Below are positions 8,099-15,188 of a stretch of 64,000 nucleotides of DNA, piece by piece. Position 1 is the first letter of the stretch. Every line of letters starts with the position of its first letter. The position numbers were made by a program, and so were the translations under genes. The stretch comes from Falsiroseomonas sp050563535. Lineage in GTDB: Bacteria; Pseudomonadota; Alphaproteobacteria; Acetobacterales; Acetobacteraceae. The notes under the pieces are model-generated. The model made no database searches. It was not told the origin of the DNA and saw only the letters and a program-made list of their open reading frames with translations. The stretch spans positions 16,988-80,987 of the forward strand of contig NZ_JBNXUO010000024.1 in NCBI RefSeq assembly GCF_050563535.1, given 5' to 3'.

Positions 8099-8836
8099 AT
8101 GACATATCCGCCCGATGCTCCCCGCCTCGCCCGCGGTGGCAAATCCATCTACGGCGCGCCGCTCGGCATCCTCATGCTCGAGGCGCGATTCCCCCGCATC
8201 CCCGGCGACATGGGCAATGCGGGCACATGGCCCTTCCCCGTGCTGTTCCGCGTGGTGCGGGGCGCAAGCCCGGAGCGCGTGGTGCTGGGCGGCGCGAAGG
8301 GCCTGCTGCCGGACTTCATCGCCGCCGCGCAGGACCTGGTGGATCTGGGCGCGGAGGCCATCACCACCAATTGCGGCTTCCTGTCGCTGTTCCAGGCGGA
8401 GATGGCGGCGGCGGTGAAGGTGCCGGTCGCGACCTCCTCGCTGATGCAGGTCCCCTGGGTGCAGGCGACGCTGCCGCCCGGCAGGCGAGTCGGCGTCATC
8501 ACGGTCAGCCGCGCCTCGCTCACGCCCGCGCATCTGGATGCGGCCGGTGTGCCGCGGGACGTGCCGGTGGAAGGCACGGAGGGCGGGCGGGAGTTCTTCC
8601 GGGTGCTCATCACCGCCGAGAAGCAGGACATGGACGTCGCCCTCGCCGCGCAGGACATCCTGGAGGCAGGCCGGCGCCTCGTGGCGCGCCATCCGGAGAT
8701 CGGCGCCATCGTGCTGGAATGCACCAACATGCCGCCCTATGCGGCGGCCCTGCGGGAGGAGATCGGGCTGCCGGTCTTCGACATCTACACGCTGGTCAGC
8801 TGGTTCCACGGCGGGCTGCGGCCGCGGCGCTTCTGA
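8099..8836 (+). CDS. Aspartate/glutamate/hydantoin racemase-superfamily protein
   Basis: A 245-residue cytoplasmic protein of the Asp/Glu racemase fold. Both catalytic cysteines of the superfamily are present: Cys92 in ITTNCGF and Cys208 in VLECTNMPPYA. These act as the two acid/base residues on either face of the substrate alpha-carbon. The superfamily includes amino acid racemases, hydantoin racemases and maleate isomerases, and the substrate cannot be fixed from sequence. It is divergent from the TctC gene, hinting at use of an imported acid. No Shine-Dalgarno is evident before the ATG. Confidence 0.85.
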   Translation: MTYPPDAPRLARGGKSIYGAPLGILMLEARFPRIPGDMGNAGTWPFPVLFRVVRGASPERVVLGGAKGLLPDFIAAAQDLVDLGAEAITTNCGFLSLFQAEMAAAVKVPVATSSLMQVPWVQATLPPGRRVGVITVSRASLTPAHLDAAGVPRDVPVEGTEGGREFFRVLITAEKQDMDVALAAQDILEAGRRLVARHPEIGAIVLECTNMPPYAAALREEIGLPVFDIYTLVSWFHGGLRPRRF

Positions 8837-8839
8837 CCC

Positions 8840-9259
8840 TCAGCCCTGCCGCCGGGCGAGGGCCATCAGGCGCCGCCGCTCCTCGGCCGGGTCGGCATCG
8901 GCGATGCAGGGCAGGGCGGCATCGGCCACCTCCTCCTCCGCTGGTTCGGCGGCGTCTAGCGCACGGTCGATGACGGCGCGGAGCCGGGGCAGGTCCCCGG
9001 CGGCGCGGGCGCGCTGCGCGGCGATGGCGACCACGGCGGCGACGGCCGCGGCCAGGGCACCGGTCCCGTCCTCCGCCTCGCGCCGTTGCAGAGGCGGCAA
9101 CCCGCCCGGCGGATGCAGGATGCCCATGGCGAGACCGAGCAGGCGCTCCCCCCACCCCGCCGCGGGGCCGGTCCATGCGGCCCAGGATGCGTCGGGCCCC
9201 GGCCCGCCGGCGGGTGCGCCGTGCCAGATGGGGGTCATCAGGGGTGGCGGGATCGGCAT
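8840..9259 (-). CDS. Hypothetical protein, Ala-rich
   Basis: A 139-residue protein of no recognised family. Its N-terminal third is Pro/Gly/Trp-rich (MPIPPPLMTP...), the middle is an Ala/Val-rich helix (about residues 70-90) and the C-terminal part is acidic then basic (DADPAEERRRLMALARRQG). The start at 9259 is chosen because AGGAG lies seven bases upstream; the frame extends further upstream without a better site. It converges on the racemase gene with three bases between stops. It is probably a real gene given the ribosome-binding site and codon pattern, but function is unknown. Confidence 0.55.
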   Translation of the reverse strand: MPIPPPLMTPIWHGAPAGGPGPDASWAAWTGPAAGWGERLLGLAMGILHPPGGLPPLQRREAEDGTGALAAAVAAVVAIAAQRARAAGDLPRLRAVIDRALDAAEPAEEEVADAALPCIADADPAEERRRLMALARRQG

Positions 9260-9403
9260 CGGGCGCTCCTCTCGGCGGCGCGGTCCTGGCGCCGGCATCA
9301 GAGGTGCGCCCGTAGGCATGAACAGAAGGTAAAGGATCAGGGCGCCTTGGCAACAACCTCGCAGAAAACCGTTAACGCTGGCCCGAGGGCGCGGGCCGGA
9401 CAC

Positions 9404-9434
9404 GAAAAACCCCGGCCGCCTGGGCGACCGGGGC
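9404..9434 (-). terminator. Rho-independent terminator of the cold-shock gene
   Basis: On the minus strand a GC-rich stem (CCCCGGTCGCC pairing with GGCGGCCGGGG, loop CAG) is followed by five U residues. It lies about 27 bases after the stop of the cold-shock protein gene. It is the clearest intrinsic terminator in the window. Confidence 0.85.
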
Positions 9435-9460
9435 TTCGCGGCCCGCTTCGGAAAGCGGGA

Positions 9461-10276
9461 CTATTCCTTCATGTTGACGGCCTGGCGGCCGCGCTGCCCA
9501 TCACGGACGTCGAGGGCGACCTTCTCGCCCTGCTGCACATCCTGTCGGCCGGCACGCTGCAGGACGGAGGAGTGCAGGAACACGTCCTGCCCGCCATCGT
9601 CCGGCGTCACGAAGCCGAAGCCGCGAACCTGGTCGAACCACTTCACGGTGCCGTTCACGGCATAGGTCGGGCCACCCTCGTCGCGCCCGGAGTCGCGCCG
9701 CGGGGGACGGTCGCCGAAGCCACCGCCGCGGGGCGCGCCGAAGCCGCCGCCCGGAGGGCCGCCGAAGTCGCGCCGCGGCGGACGATCGCCGAAGCCGCCA
9801 CCGCCCCCGAAGCCGCCACCACCGCCGTAGCCGCCGCCACCGAAGTCGCGCCGCGGCGGACGGTCACCGAAGCCGCCGCCGCCCCCGAAGTCGCGCCGCG
9901 GCGGACGATCGCCGAAGCCGCCACCGCCCCCGAAGTCGCGCCGCGGCGGACGATCGCCGAAGCCGCCCGGGCGCGGGCGCTCACCGCCCCCCGGACCCTT
10001 CGTGACGGAGTAGATGCGCGTCACCAGGCGGCGGCCCTGCCGGTCCGTCCCGATCTCGCACGTCAGCTTGTCGCCGGTGTCCGGCGGTTCGATCCCTGCC
10101 TCGGTCAGCGCCGAGGCGTGGAAGAAGACGTCCTGCCCATCCGGGCCGAGAACGAAGCCGAAGCCCTTGCGGGCGTTGTACCACTTAACTTCGGCCTCGA
10201 CGGACCCGCCGCCGCCCTGTTCGTTGTCGGGAAACACGATGATATGCGATCCGTACCAGTGGACACGACCCGACAC
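9461..10276 (-). CDS. Two-domain cold-shock protein with Gly/Arg-rich linker
   Basis: A 271-residue protein with two cold-shock domains. The first (about residues 26-92) has KWYNARKGFGFV and VFFHAS; the second (about 203-271) has VKWFDQVRGFGFV and VFLHSS, the RNP1 and RNP2 motifs that bind single-stranded RNA or DNA. Between them lies a ~110-residue low-complexity linker built from repeats of a GFGDRPPRRDFGGGG-type unit. Double cold-shock proteins are common in alphaproteobacteria, but the linker is unusually long. The start is taken as GTG at 10276; a GTG further in would also keep both domains. TTGACA occurs upstream at 10338-10343 but no good -10 was found. A strong terminator follows. Confidence 0.88.
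   Translation of the reverse strand: MSGRVHWYGSHIIVFPDNEQGGGGSVEAEVKWYNARKGFGFVLGPDGQDVFFHASALTEAGIEPPDTGDKLTCEIGTDRQGRRLVTRIYSVTKGPGGGERPRPGGFGDRPPRRDFGGGGGFGDRPPRRDFGGGGGFGDRPPRRDFGGGGYGGGGGFGGGGGFGDRPPRRDFGGPPGGGFGAPRGGGFGDRPPRRDSGRDEGGPTYAVNGTVKWFDQVRGFGFVTPDDGGQDVFLHSSVLQRAGRQDVQQGEKVALDVRDGQRGRQAVNMKE
9690..9975 (-). repeat. Gly/Arg-rich coding minisatellite in the cold-shock gene
   Basis: Units of roughly 45 bases recur about five to six times, encoding a FGDRPPRRDFGGGGG-like peptide. Adjacent units in 9880-9975 are nearly identical, which indicates recent duplication; others are degenerate. The repeats stay in frame. Confidence 0.85.
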
Positions 10277-10339
10277 GATGCAGGGCCGCCACCGTGGAAG
10301 ATGGCACCCTCGTGCAAAGAAAACCAGTGCTAAACGTTG

Positions 10340-11602
10340 TCAACCGAATCGCGAAGGGCGGAACGGCTCGATTGCGACCTCCGGTGGACGTCCGGCCAGC
10401 AGCGCCGCCACCACCCGCGCCGTCCTTGGCCCCGCCACCAGCCCGACATGCCCGTGCCCGAAAGCGCAGAGCACGTCGCGGCTGGCCGCGGCCGGGCCGA
10501 TGCAGGGCAGGCCGTCGGGCATGGAGGGACGGTGCCCCATCCAGACCTTCACCCGCGCTGCCGGCAGGTCGCGCGGCAGCCGCGGGAAGCTGCGCAGCAG
10601 GTGGTCGCGCAGGATCTCCGCCCGTTTCCAGTTCGGCGCGGCGTCCAGCCCCGCGATCTCCACCTGGCCGGCGCAGCGAAGGCCGCGGTCGGTCCAGGTG
10701 ACCGACATCTTGCCGTCGAAGGGCATCAGCGGCGTGCGCGGCCCGGCTTCCGGCGCCTCGATCATCGCGTGATAGCCGCGCTCCGTCTCCAGCGGCACGC
10801 GGCTGCCCGCGGCGGCGGCCAGGCGGCGGGAATGCGCGCCGGCGCAGATCACCGCATGGTCGGCCGCCACCTCCCCCCCGGCGGTCAGGACGGCCCGCAG
10901 CGCGCCGTCCTCGATCCGGAAGCCGGTGGCGGCGGCGCGGCGCAGCTCCGCCCCCTCGGCACGCGCCTGCGCGACCAGCGCCGCGACATAGGCGCCGGGG
11001 TCGCGGCAATGCCCGCCTTCCTCCACCAGCGCCGCGAAGGTGTAGCGGCGGTCGAGGTCCGGCTCACGCTGGTGCAGGTCGTTGGCGTCGAGTTCCAGCC
11101 ACTCGATCCCGACCCGGCGGCGCACGCGCCAGGCCATCGCCTCGGATTCGAACTGCGCGCGGCTCTCGTAGATGTACATCAGGCCGCGCCGCTCGATCAG
11201 CTGGGGCACGCCGGCTTCCTCGGCCAGCGCCCGGTGCAGCGCCGGCGCATCCACCAGCAGCGGGCGCAGCGCCTCCGCCGCCCGCTGCACCTTCGCCTCC
11301 GTCCAGCCCGCCCACAGATAGCGTGCGAGCCAGGGCGCCACGCGCGGGAAGTAGGACCAGCGGATGGCGAGCGGGCCGAGCGGGTCCGACAGGAACTTCG
11401 GCACCTTCCGCCACAGCCCGGGGGTGGAAGGCGGGATGACCGACATAGGACTCAGCCAGCAGCCATTGCCGTAGGAGGCCGCCTGCTCCCCGCCGGGCTC
11501 GCCCGGCTCCAGGATCGTCACCCGGAAGCCGGCGCGCAGCGACTCGAGCGCGGTGGCCGCGCCCACGATGCCCGCGCCGATCACCACGACATGCCGGCTC
11601 AT
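10340..11602 (-). CDS. D-amino-acid dehydrogenase-like FAD oxidoreductase
   Basis: A 420-residue FAD protein. The N-terminus carries the classical nucleotide-binding motif (VVVIGAGIVGAATALE, residues 4-19) and the YGNGCWLSP segment seen in DadA-type enzymes, and the C-terminal part contains WMGHRPSMPDGLPCIGP and FGHGHVGLV, both typical of DadA. Such enzymes deaminate D-amino acids oxidatively, passing electrons to the respiratory chain. Its ATG overlaps the stop of the upstream AtzH-like gene by four bases (ATGA), so translation is coupled. The enzyme is probably not the canonical DadA, as the partner is unusual. Confidence 0.85.
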   Translation of the reverse strand: MSRHVVVIGAGIVGAATALESLRAGFRVTILEPGEPGGEQAASYGNGCWLSPMSVIPPSTPGLWRKVPKFLSDPLGPLAIRWSYFPRVAPWLARYLWAGWTEAKVQRAAEALRPLLVDAPALHRALAEEAGVPQLIERRGLMYIYESRAQFESEAMAWRVRRRVGIEWLELDANDLHQREPDLDRRYTFAALVEEGGHCRDPGAYVAALVAQARAEGAELRRAAATGFRIEDGALRAVLTAGGEVAADHAVICAGAHSRRLAAAAGSRVPLETERGYHAMIEAPEAGPRTPLMPFDGKMSVTWTDRGLRCAGQVEIAGLDAAPNWKRAEILRDHLLRSFPRLPRDLPAARVKVWMGHRPSMPDGLPCIGPAAASRDVLCAFGHGHVGLVAGPRTARVVAALLAGRPPEVAIEPFRPSRFG

Positions 11603-12012
11603 CGCGGCGACTCCTGCATCGCGCGCCCCGGATCGGCGCCCGCCAGCAACGAGACATGGGCCGAGACGACGCGCCAGCCCTGGCCGGGGATGCGCGCCAT
11701 CACCTTCGTCTCGCGCCCCACCAGGCCGGTGCCGACGCGTTCGTATTCCAGGTGGGTGCAGGCGACGTCGCGGCCGAAGGCGGTGATGTGGACCCGGCGC
11801 TGCACCCGCTGCGCGTAGCTCCGCACCGAAGCGCGGAAGGCGCGGATCGCATCGTGGCCGTAGAGGATCTCCGTGATGCCGAAGCGCACCGTGCGCGAAT
11901 CGGCCCAGAAGATCGCGTCGAGCACTTCCGTCTCGTTCGCCATCAGCGCCGCCTCGTAGCGGTCGAACACCGCCCGCGCCTCCGCCAGCACCGCCGGATC
12001 GTCCAGTTCCAC
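11599..12012 (-). CDS. AtzH/HpxZ-like (DUF3225) small protein
   Basis: A 137-residue protein of the SnoaL/NTF2-like fold. The stretch ELDDPAVLAEARAVFDRYE followed by FWADSRTVRFGITE and YGHDAIRAFR is the signature of the DUF3225 family, which includes HpxZ of oxalurate catabolism and AtzH of cyanuric acid breakdown. A GTG at 12012 preceded by a G-rich ribosome-binding site gives the usual family length. It overlaps the following DadA-like gene by four bases. Family members usually accompany amidases of ureide pathways, so pairing with an FAD amino acid oxidase is a different context. Function here is inferred only as a partner or hydrolase helper. Confidence 0.8.
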   Translation of the reverse strand: MELDDPAVLAEARAVFDRYEAALMANETEVLDAIFWADSRTVRFGITEILYGHDAIRAFRASVRSYAQRVQRRVHITAFGRDVACTHLEYERVGTGLVGRETKVMARIPGQGWRVVSAHVSLLAGADPGRAMQESPR

Positions 12013-12177
12013 GCCGAGGCCCCCTGCCCTGCCCGGCCCGAGACTGCCCCGCCCGCCGCACGGCGGAAAGCCGCCCCGCCGCGTCGCCCCGATCCAGCCG
12101 CCTTTCGGCATGATGACGGCAAGATGTTGCGCCATCATCCCGACCGGGCGCGCCGACCCGCCGCCGAGGAGACCGCC

Positions 12178-12813
12178 ATGGCACAAGCCATCCGCACCCG
12201 CCCTGCCCTGCCGCGGATCGCCCCGCTGGCGCTGGCGGCGCTGGTCCTGGCAGGCTTCCCCGCACTCGGCCGGGAGATGGCGCCCAAGCCGCCCCCGGCC
12301 GAGCCGAGCGCCGCGCGCATCCCCGGCCCGGTCTGCGTCGCCGAACACCGTCGCGCCTTCCAGGTCGCGCTCGGCGAGGCGCAAGCGCGGATGCGGGACG
12401 CGCTGCGGCTGGCGCGGGACGAGCCGGGCCACCCGCATCTGCGCCGCTGGTTCGGCAGCACGCCGCCGGCCACGGTCCGGCGGGCACTGGAACGGACCGC
12501 GGCCCAGCTTGAACGGGCGGAGGAGTTGAAGATCCTCTGCAACGTCCCCTCGGACTGCCGGGGCACCACGCTGGCCTATACGCGCCCCGGCGCGGCCATC
12601 CTCGGCCTCTGTCCCCGTTTCTTCGAGGCCGGGCACGACGGCGTCGATTCGCGCTGGGGCATCCTGATCCATGAGGCGTCGCACCTGGCCGCCGGCACGG
12701 ACGACCACGCCTATGGGCGGGAAGCCGCGCTTGTCCTGGCGAAGCGGGACCCGAAGCGGGCGGCGGCCAATGCCGACAACTACGAATACTTCGTCGAGAC
12801 GCTGCCGCGCTGA
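12178..12813 (+). CDS. Putative secreted aspzincin-type (M35-like) metallopeptidase
   Basis: A 211-residue protein with an N-terminal hydrophobic segment (about residues 13-28) that is likely a signal peptide. The zinc motif HEASH starts at residue 165 and is followed by GTDDHAYG, matching the aspzincin pattern HExxH plus GTxDxxYG, where Asp176 is the third ligand. Four cysteines in the mature part (for example ILCNVPSDC) could form disulfides. M35 enzymes are deuterolysin-like and are better known from fungi; bacterial members are less studied. GAGGAG lies six bases before the ATG. It is divergent from the AtzH-like gene. Confidence 0.8.
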   Translation: MAQAIRTRPALPRIAPLALAALVLAGFPALGREMAPKPPPAEPSAARIPGPVCVAEHRRAFQVALGEAQARMRDALRLARDEPGHPHLRRWFGSTPPATVRRALERTAAQLERAEELKILCNVPSDCRGTTLAYTRPGAAILGLCPRFFEAGHDGVDSRWGILIHEASHLAAGTDDHAYGREAALVLAKRDPKRAAANADNYEYFVETLPR

Positions 12814-12886
12814 CACCCTTCCCGACGTCACCCGCGTCAGGCGATGTAACCGCATCGGAATTCCGCGCCAGGGGTGAAATCCGGAG

Positions 12887-12919
12887 TTCACGGCTTCGCG
12901 AGGTCTATGGTATACAATA
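12887..12919 (+). promoter_or_regulatory. Possible promoter/operator before GH1 gene
   Basis: TTCACG and TATACA are 18 bases apart, and the -10 lies in TGGTATACAAT, a near palindrome around GTATAC that resembles GntR-family operators. It is one of the few AT-rich spots in the segment. The GH1 start codon is about 76 bases downstream. Confidence 0.35.
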
Positions 12920-12994
12920 CTTCGTGATCGCGCCGGCACGGAGGGACCCCGCCATGCGCCGCCCAGCCCCCATACGCTCCAGGAGCGCCCGCTG

Positions 12995-14266
12995 ATGCTC
13001 GACGCCGCGTTGCCCCTCGGCCCGACCGGCGCTTCGGCCGGCCTCGTGCCCCATCACGGCTTCCTGTTCGCCACCGGCATCGAGAACAGCGCCCCCACCA
13101 TCCAGCACGGGCGCATCCGCCGCGACCAGCTGCGCGAATGCGGCTTCTACGACCGCTGGCGCGAGGATTTCGCGCTGGTGAAGGATCTCGGCTGCGACGC
13201 GCTGCGCTACGGGCCGCAACTGCACACCAGCCTGCGCGGCGCAGGTCACCACGACTTCGCCTTCGCCGAGGAAACCTTCGCCGAGCTGCGGCGGATGTCG
13301 ATCCGCCCGGTGGTCGATCTCTGCCACTTCGGCGTGCCCGACTGGATCGGCGACTTCCAGAACCCGGACTTCCCGGCGATCTTCGCCGAGTACGCGGGCG
13401 ATTTCGCGCGGCGCTTCCCCTGGGTGCAGCTCTACACCCCGGTGAACGAGATGTTCATCACCGCCGTCTTCTCCGCCCGCTACGGCTGGTGGAACGAGCA
13501 GCGGCACGACGACCGCAGCTACGTCACCGCCATCAAGAACATCGTCCGCGCCAATGTCCTCGCGATGCGCGCCATCCTGCGGCACCGGCCGGATGCGCTG
13601 TTCATCCAGTCGGAGAGCACGGAGGCCTTCCACGCCGAGTGCCCGAAGGCCGTGCCGCATGCGGAGTTCCGCAATGCGGAGCGGTTCCTCACGCTCGACC
13701 TCAACTACGGCCGGCGCGTCGACAGCACGATGTACGAATTCCTGCTCGACAACGGCATGACGCGGGAGGAGTACCACTTCTTCCTGCGCGAGGCCCCGGC
13801 CCTCAAGCGCCACTGCGTCATGGGCAATGATTGGTACCAGACGAACGAGCACCTGCTGAACGCGGACGGCCATGGCCGCTGGGCGGGCGAGGTGTTCGGC
13901 TACGACACGGTGACGCGGGACTACCACGCGCGCTACGGCCTGCCGGTGATGCACACCGAGACCAACCTCGACGAAGGCCCGAATGGCGACGAGGCCGAGC
14001 ACTGGCTCTGGAAGCAGTGGTCCGGGATCCTGCGCCTACGTCGCGAAGGCATCCCCGTGCTCGGCTTCACCTGGTATTCGCTGACCGACCAGATCGACTG
14101 GACGCATGCCCTGCGGGAGCAGCGGGGCGACGTGAACCCGCGCGGTCTCTACGACCTGGACCGCAGGCCGCGGCGCGTCGGCCTGGCCTACAAGCGGCTG
14201 ATCGAGGCCTGGCGCGAGGTGCTGCCGACGCAGAGCCTGTGCCTGCAGGTGCCGCTGGCCGCGTGA
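12995..14266 (+). CDS. Family 1 glycoside hydrolase-like protein
   Basis: A 423-residue TIM-barrel enzyme without signal peptide. The general acid/base is seen in TPVNEMF (Glu152) and the nucleophile in MHTETNL (Glu322), corresponding to the NEP and TENG motifs of GH1 beta-glycosidases. Both are variants, since the usual Pro after Glu is Met and the Gly after Asn is Leu. The barrel ends with LGFTWYSLTDQIDW, which corresponds to the conserved WSL.DNFEW aglycone-site segment. The length is slightly below the usual 440-470. AGGAG lies nine bases before the ATG. The substrate may be an unusual glycoside; cytoplasmic location is inferred from the missing signal. Confidence 0.82.
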   Translation: MLDAALPLGPTGASAGLVPHHGFLFATGIENSAPTIQHGRIRRDQLRECGFYDRWREDFALVKDLGCDALRYGPQLHTSLRGAGHHDFAFAEETFAELRRMSIRPVVDLCHFGVPDWIGDFQNPDFPAIFAEYAGDFARRFPWVQLYTPVNEMFITAVFSARYGWWNEQRHDDRSYVTAIKNIVRANVLAMRAILRHRPDALFIQSESTEAFHAECPKAVPHAEFRNAERFLTLDLNYGRRVDSTMYEFLLDNGMTREEYHFFLREAPALKRHCVMGNDWYQTNEHLLNADGHGRWAGEVFGYDTVTRDYHARYGLPVMHTETNLDEGPNGDEAEHWLWKQWSGILRLRREGIPVLGFTWYSLTDQIDWTHALREQRGDVNPRGLYDLDRRPRRVGLAYKRLIEAWREVLPTQSLCLQVPLAA

Positions 14267-14309
14267 CGCCGGGCGGCGGGAGGAGCGCCTGCCCCTCCCG
14301 CCCCGCCCT

Positions 14310-15107
14310 TCAGCCCGCGTTGGCGACCGCCCGCTTGGCCATGACGGTCACCAGATGGGCGCGGTACTCGGCGCTGCCATGGATGTCGCCGTTCATGCTG
14401 GACGCATCGACCTTCACCCCCGCCACCGCGTCGGGCGACCAGTTGGCGGACAGCGCCGCCTCGGCCTCCGCCAGGCGGAAGGCGCCGTTCGCGCCCGCGC
14501 CGTTGACGGCGACTCGCACGCCCGCCGGTCCCCGCGCGACGAAGACGCCCGCCATGGAATAGCGGCTGGCCGGGTTGCGCATCTTGGCGTAGCCCGCTTT
14601 CTCCGGAACCGGCAGGTGGATCGCCGTCACGATCTCCCCGACATCGAGCGCGGTGGCGAACATGCCCTGGAAGAAGTCGTCCGCCGCGATCTTCCGCCGG
14701 TCCGTCTGGATCGTGCCGCCGAGCGCGAGGATGGCGGCCGGATAATCCGCGGCCGGGTCGTTGTTCGCGACCGATCCGCCCATGGTGCCGCGGTTGCGCA
14801 CCTGCGTGTCCCCGATGGTCGAGGCGAGTTCCGCCAGCGCGGGGATCGCCGCCTTCACCTCGGCCGAGGTCGCGATCTCGTAGTGGCGGGTGAGCGCGCC
14901 GATGACCAGCGCGTTGCCCTCGCGCCGGACGCCGCGCAGCTCCGCGATGCCGGACAGGTCCACCAGGGCGGTGGGCCTGTTCAGCCGCAGCTTGAGCGCC
15001 GGCAGCAGCGTCATCCCGCCGGAGATGGCGCGCGCATCCGGGTCCGCCGCGAGCAGCTTGACCGCATCGGCGACCGAGGCGGGCTTGTGGTAGCTGAAGT
15101 CGTACAT
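14310..15107 (-). CDS. Molybdenum hydroxylase FAD-binding subunit (CoxM-like)
   Basis: A 265-residue protein of the CoxM/xanthine dehydrogenase FAD-subunit family. It shows the pyrophosphate-binding ISGGMTLLPALKLR segment (about residues 34-47) and IGDTQVRNRGTMGGSVANN (about 95-115), in place of the AGGHS and TIGG motifs of characterised CO dehydrogenases. It transfers electrons from the iron-sulfur subunit to an acceptor. It is the last gene of a minus-strand S-L-M operon, 81 bases after the large subunit. It converges with the GH1 gene. Confidence 0.88.
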   Translation of the reverse strand: MYDFSYHKPASVADAVKLLAADPDARAISGGMTLLPALKLRLNRPTALVDLSGIAELRGVRREGNALVIGALTRHYEIATSAEVKAAIPALAELASTIGDTQVRNRGTMGGSVANNDPAADYPAAILALGGTIQTDRRKIAADDFFQGMFATALDVGEIVTAIHLPVPEKAGYAKMRNPASRYSMAGVFVARGPAGVRVAVNGAGANGAFRLAEAEAALSANWSPDAVAGVKVDASSMNGDIHGSAEYRAHLVTVMAKRAVANAG

Positions 15108-15188
15108 CCTGCTGAACTCCCGTTCGTCTGTCGCCGGCCGATCCGCGCGTCCGGGCTGCGCCCACGGCGGTCGGGCGGCAGGTCTCCG

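Noticed and set aside
9690..9975. Regular repeats suggest a CRISPR array
   Set aside because: Repeats are contiguous, in frame and protein-coding, without unique spacers or cas genes.
10085..10101. GGTTCGATCCCTGCC resembles a tRNA T-arm
   Set aside because: It lies inside the cold-shock coding region, with no cloverleaf around it.
10315..10343. Perfect TTGACA upstream of the cold-shock gene as a promoter
   Set aside because: No acceptable -10 at 15-19 bases; noted only in the gene entry.
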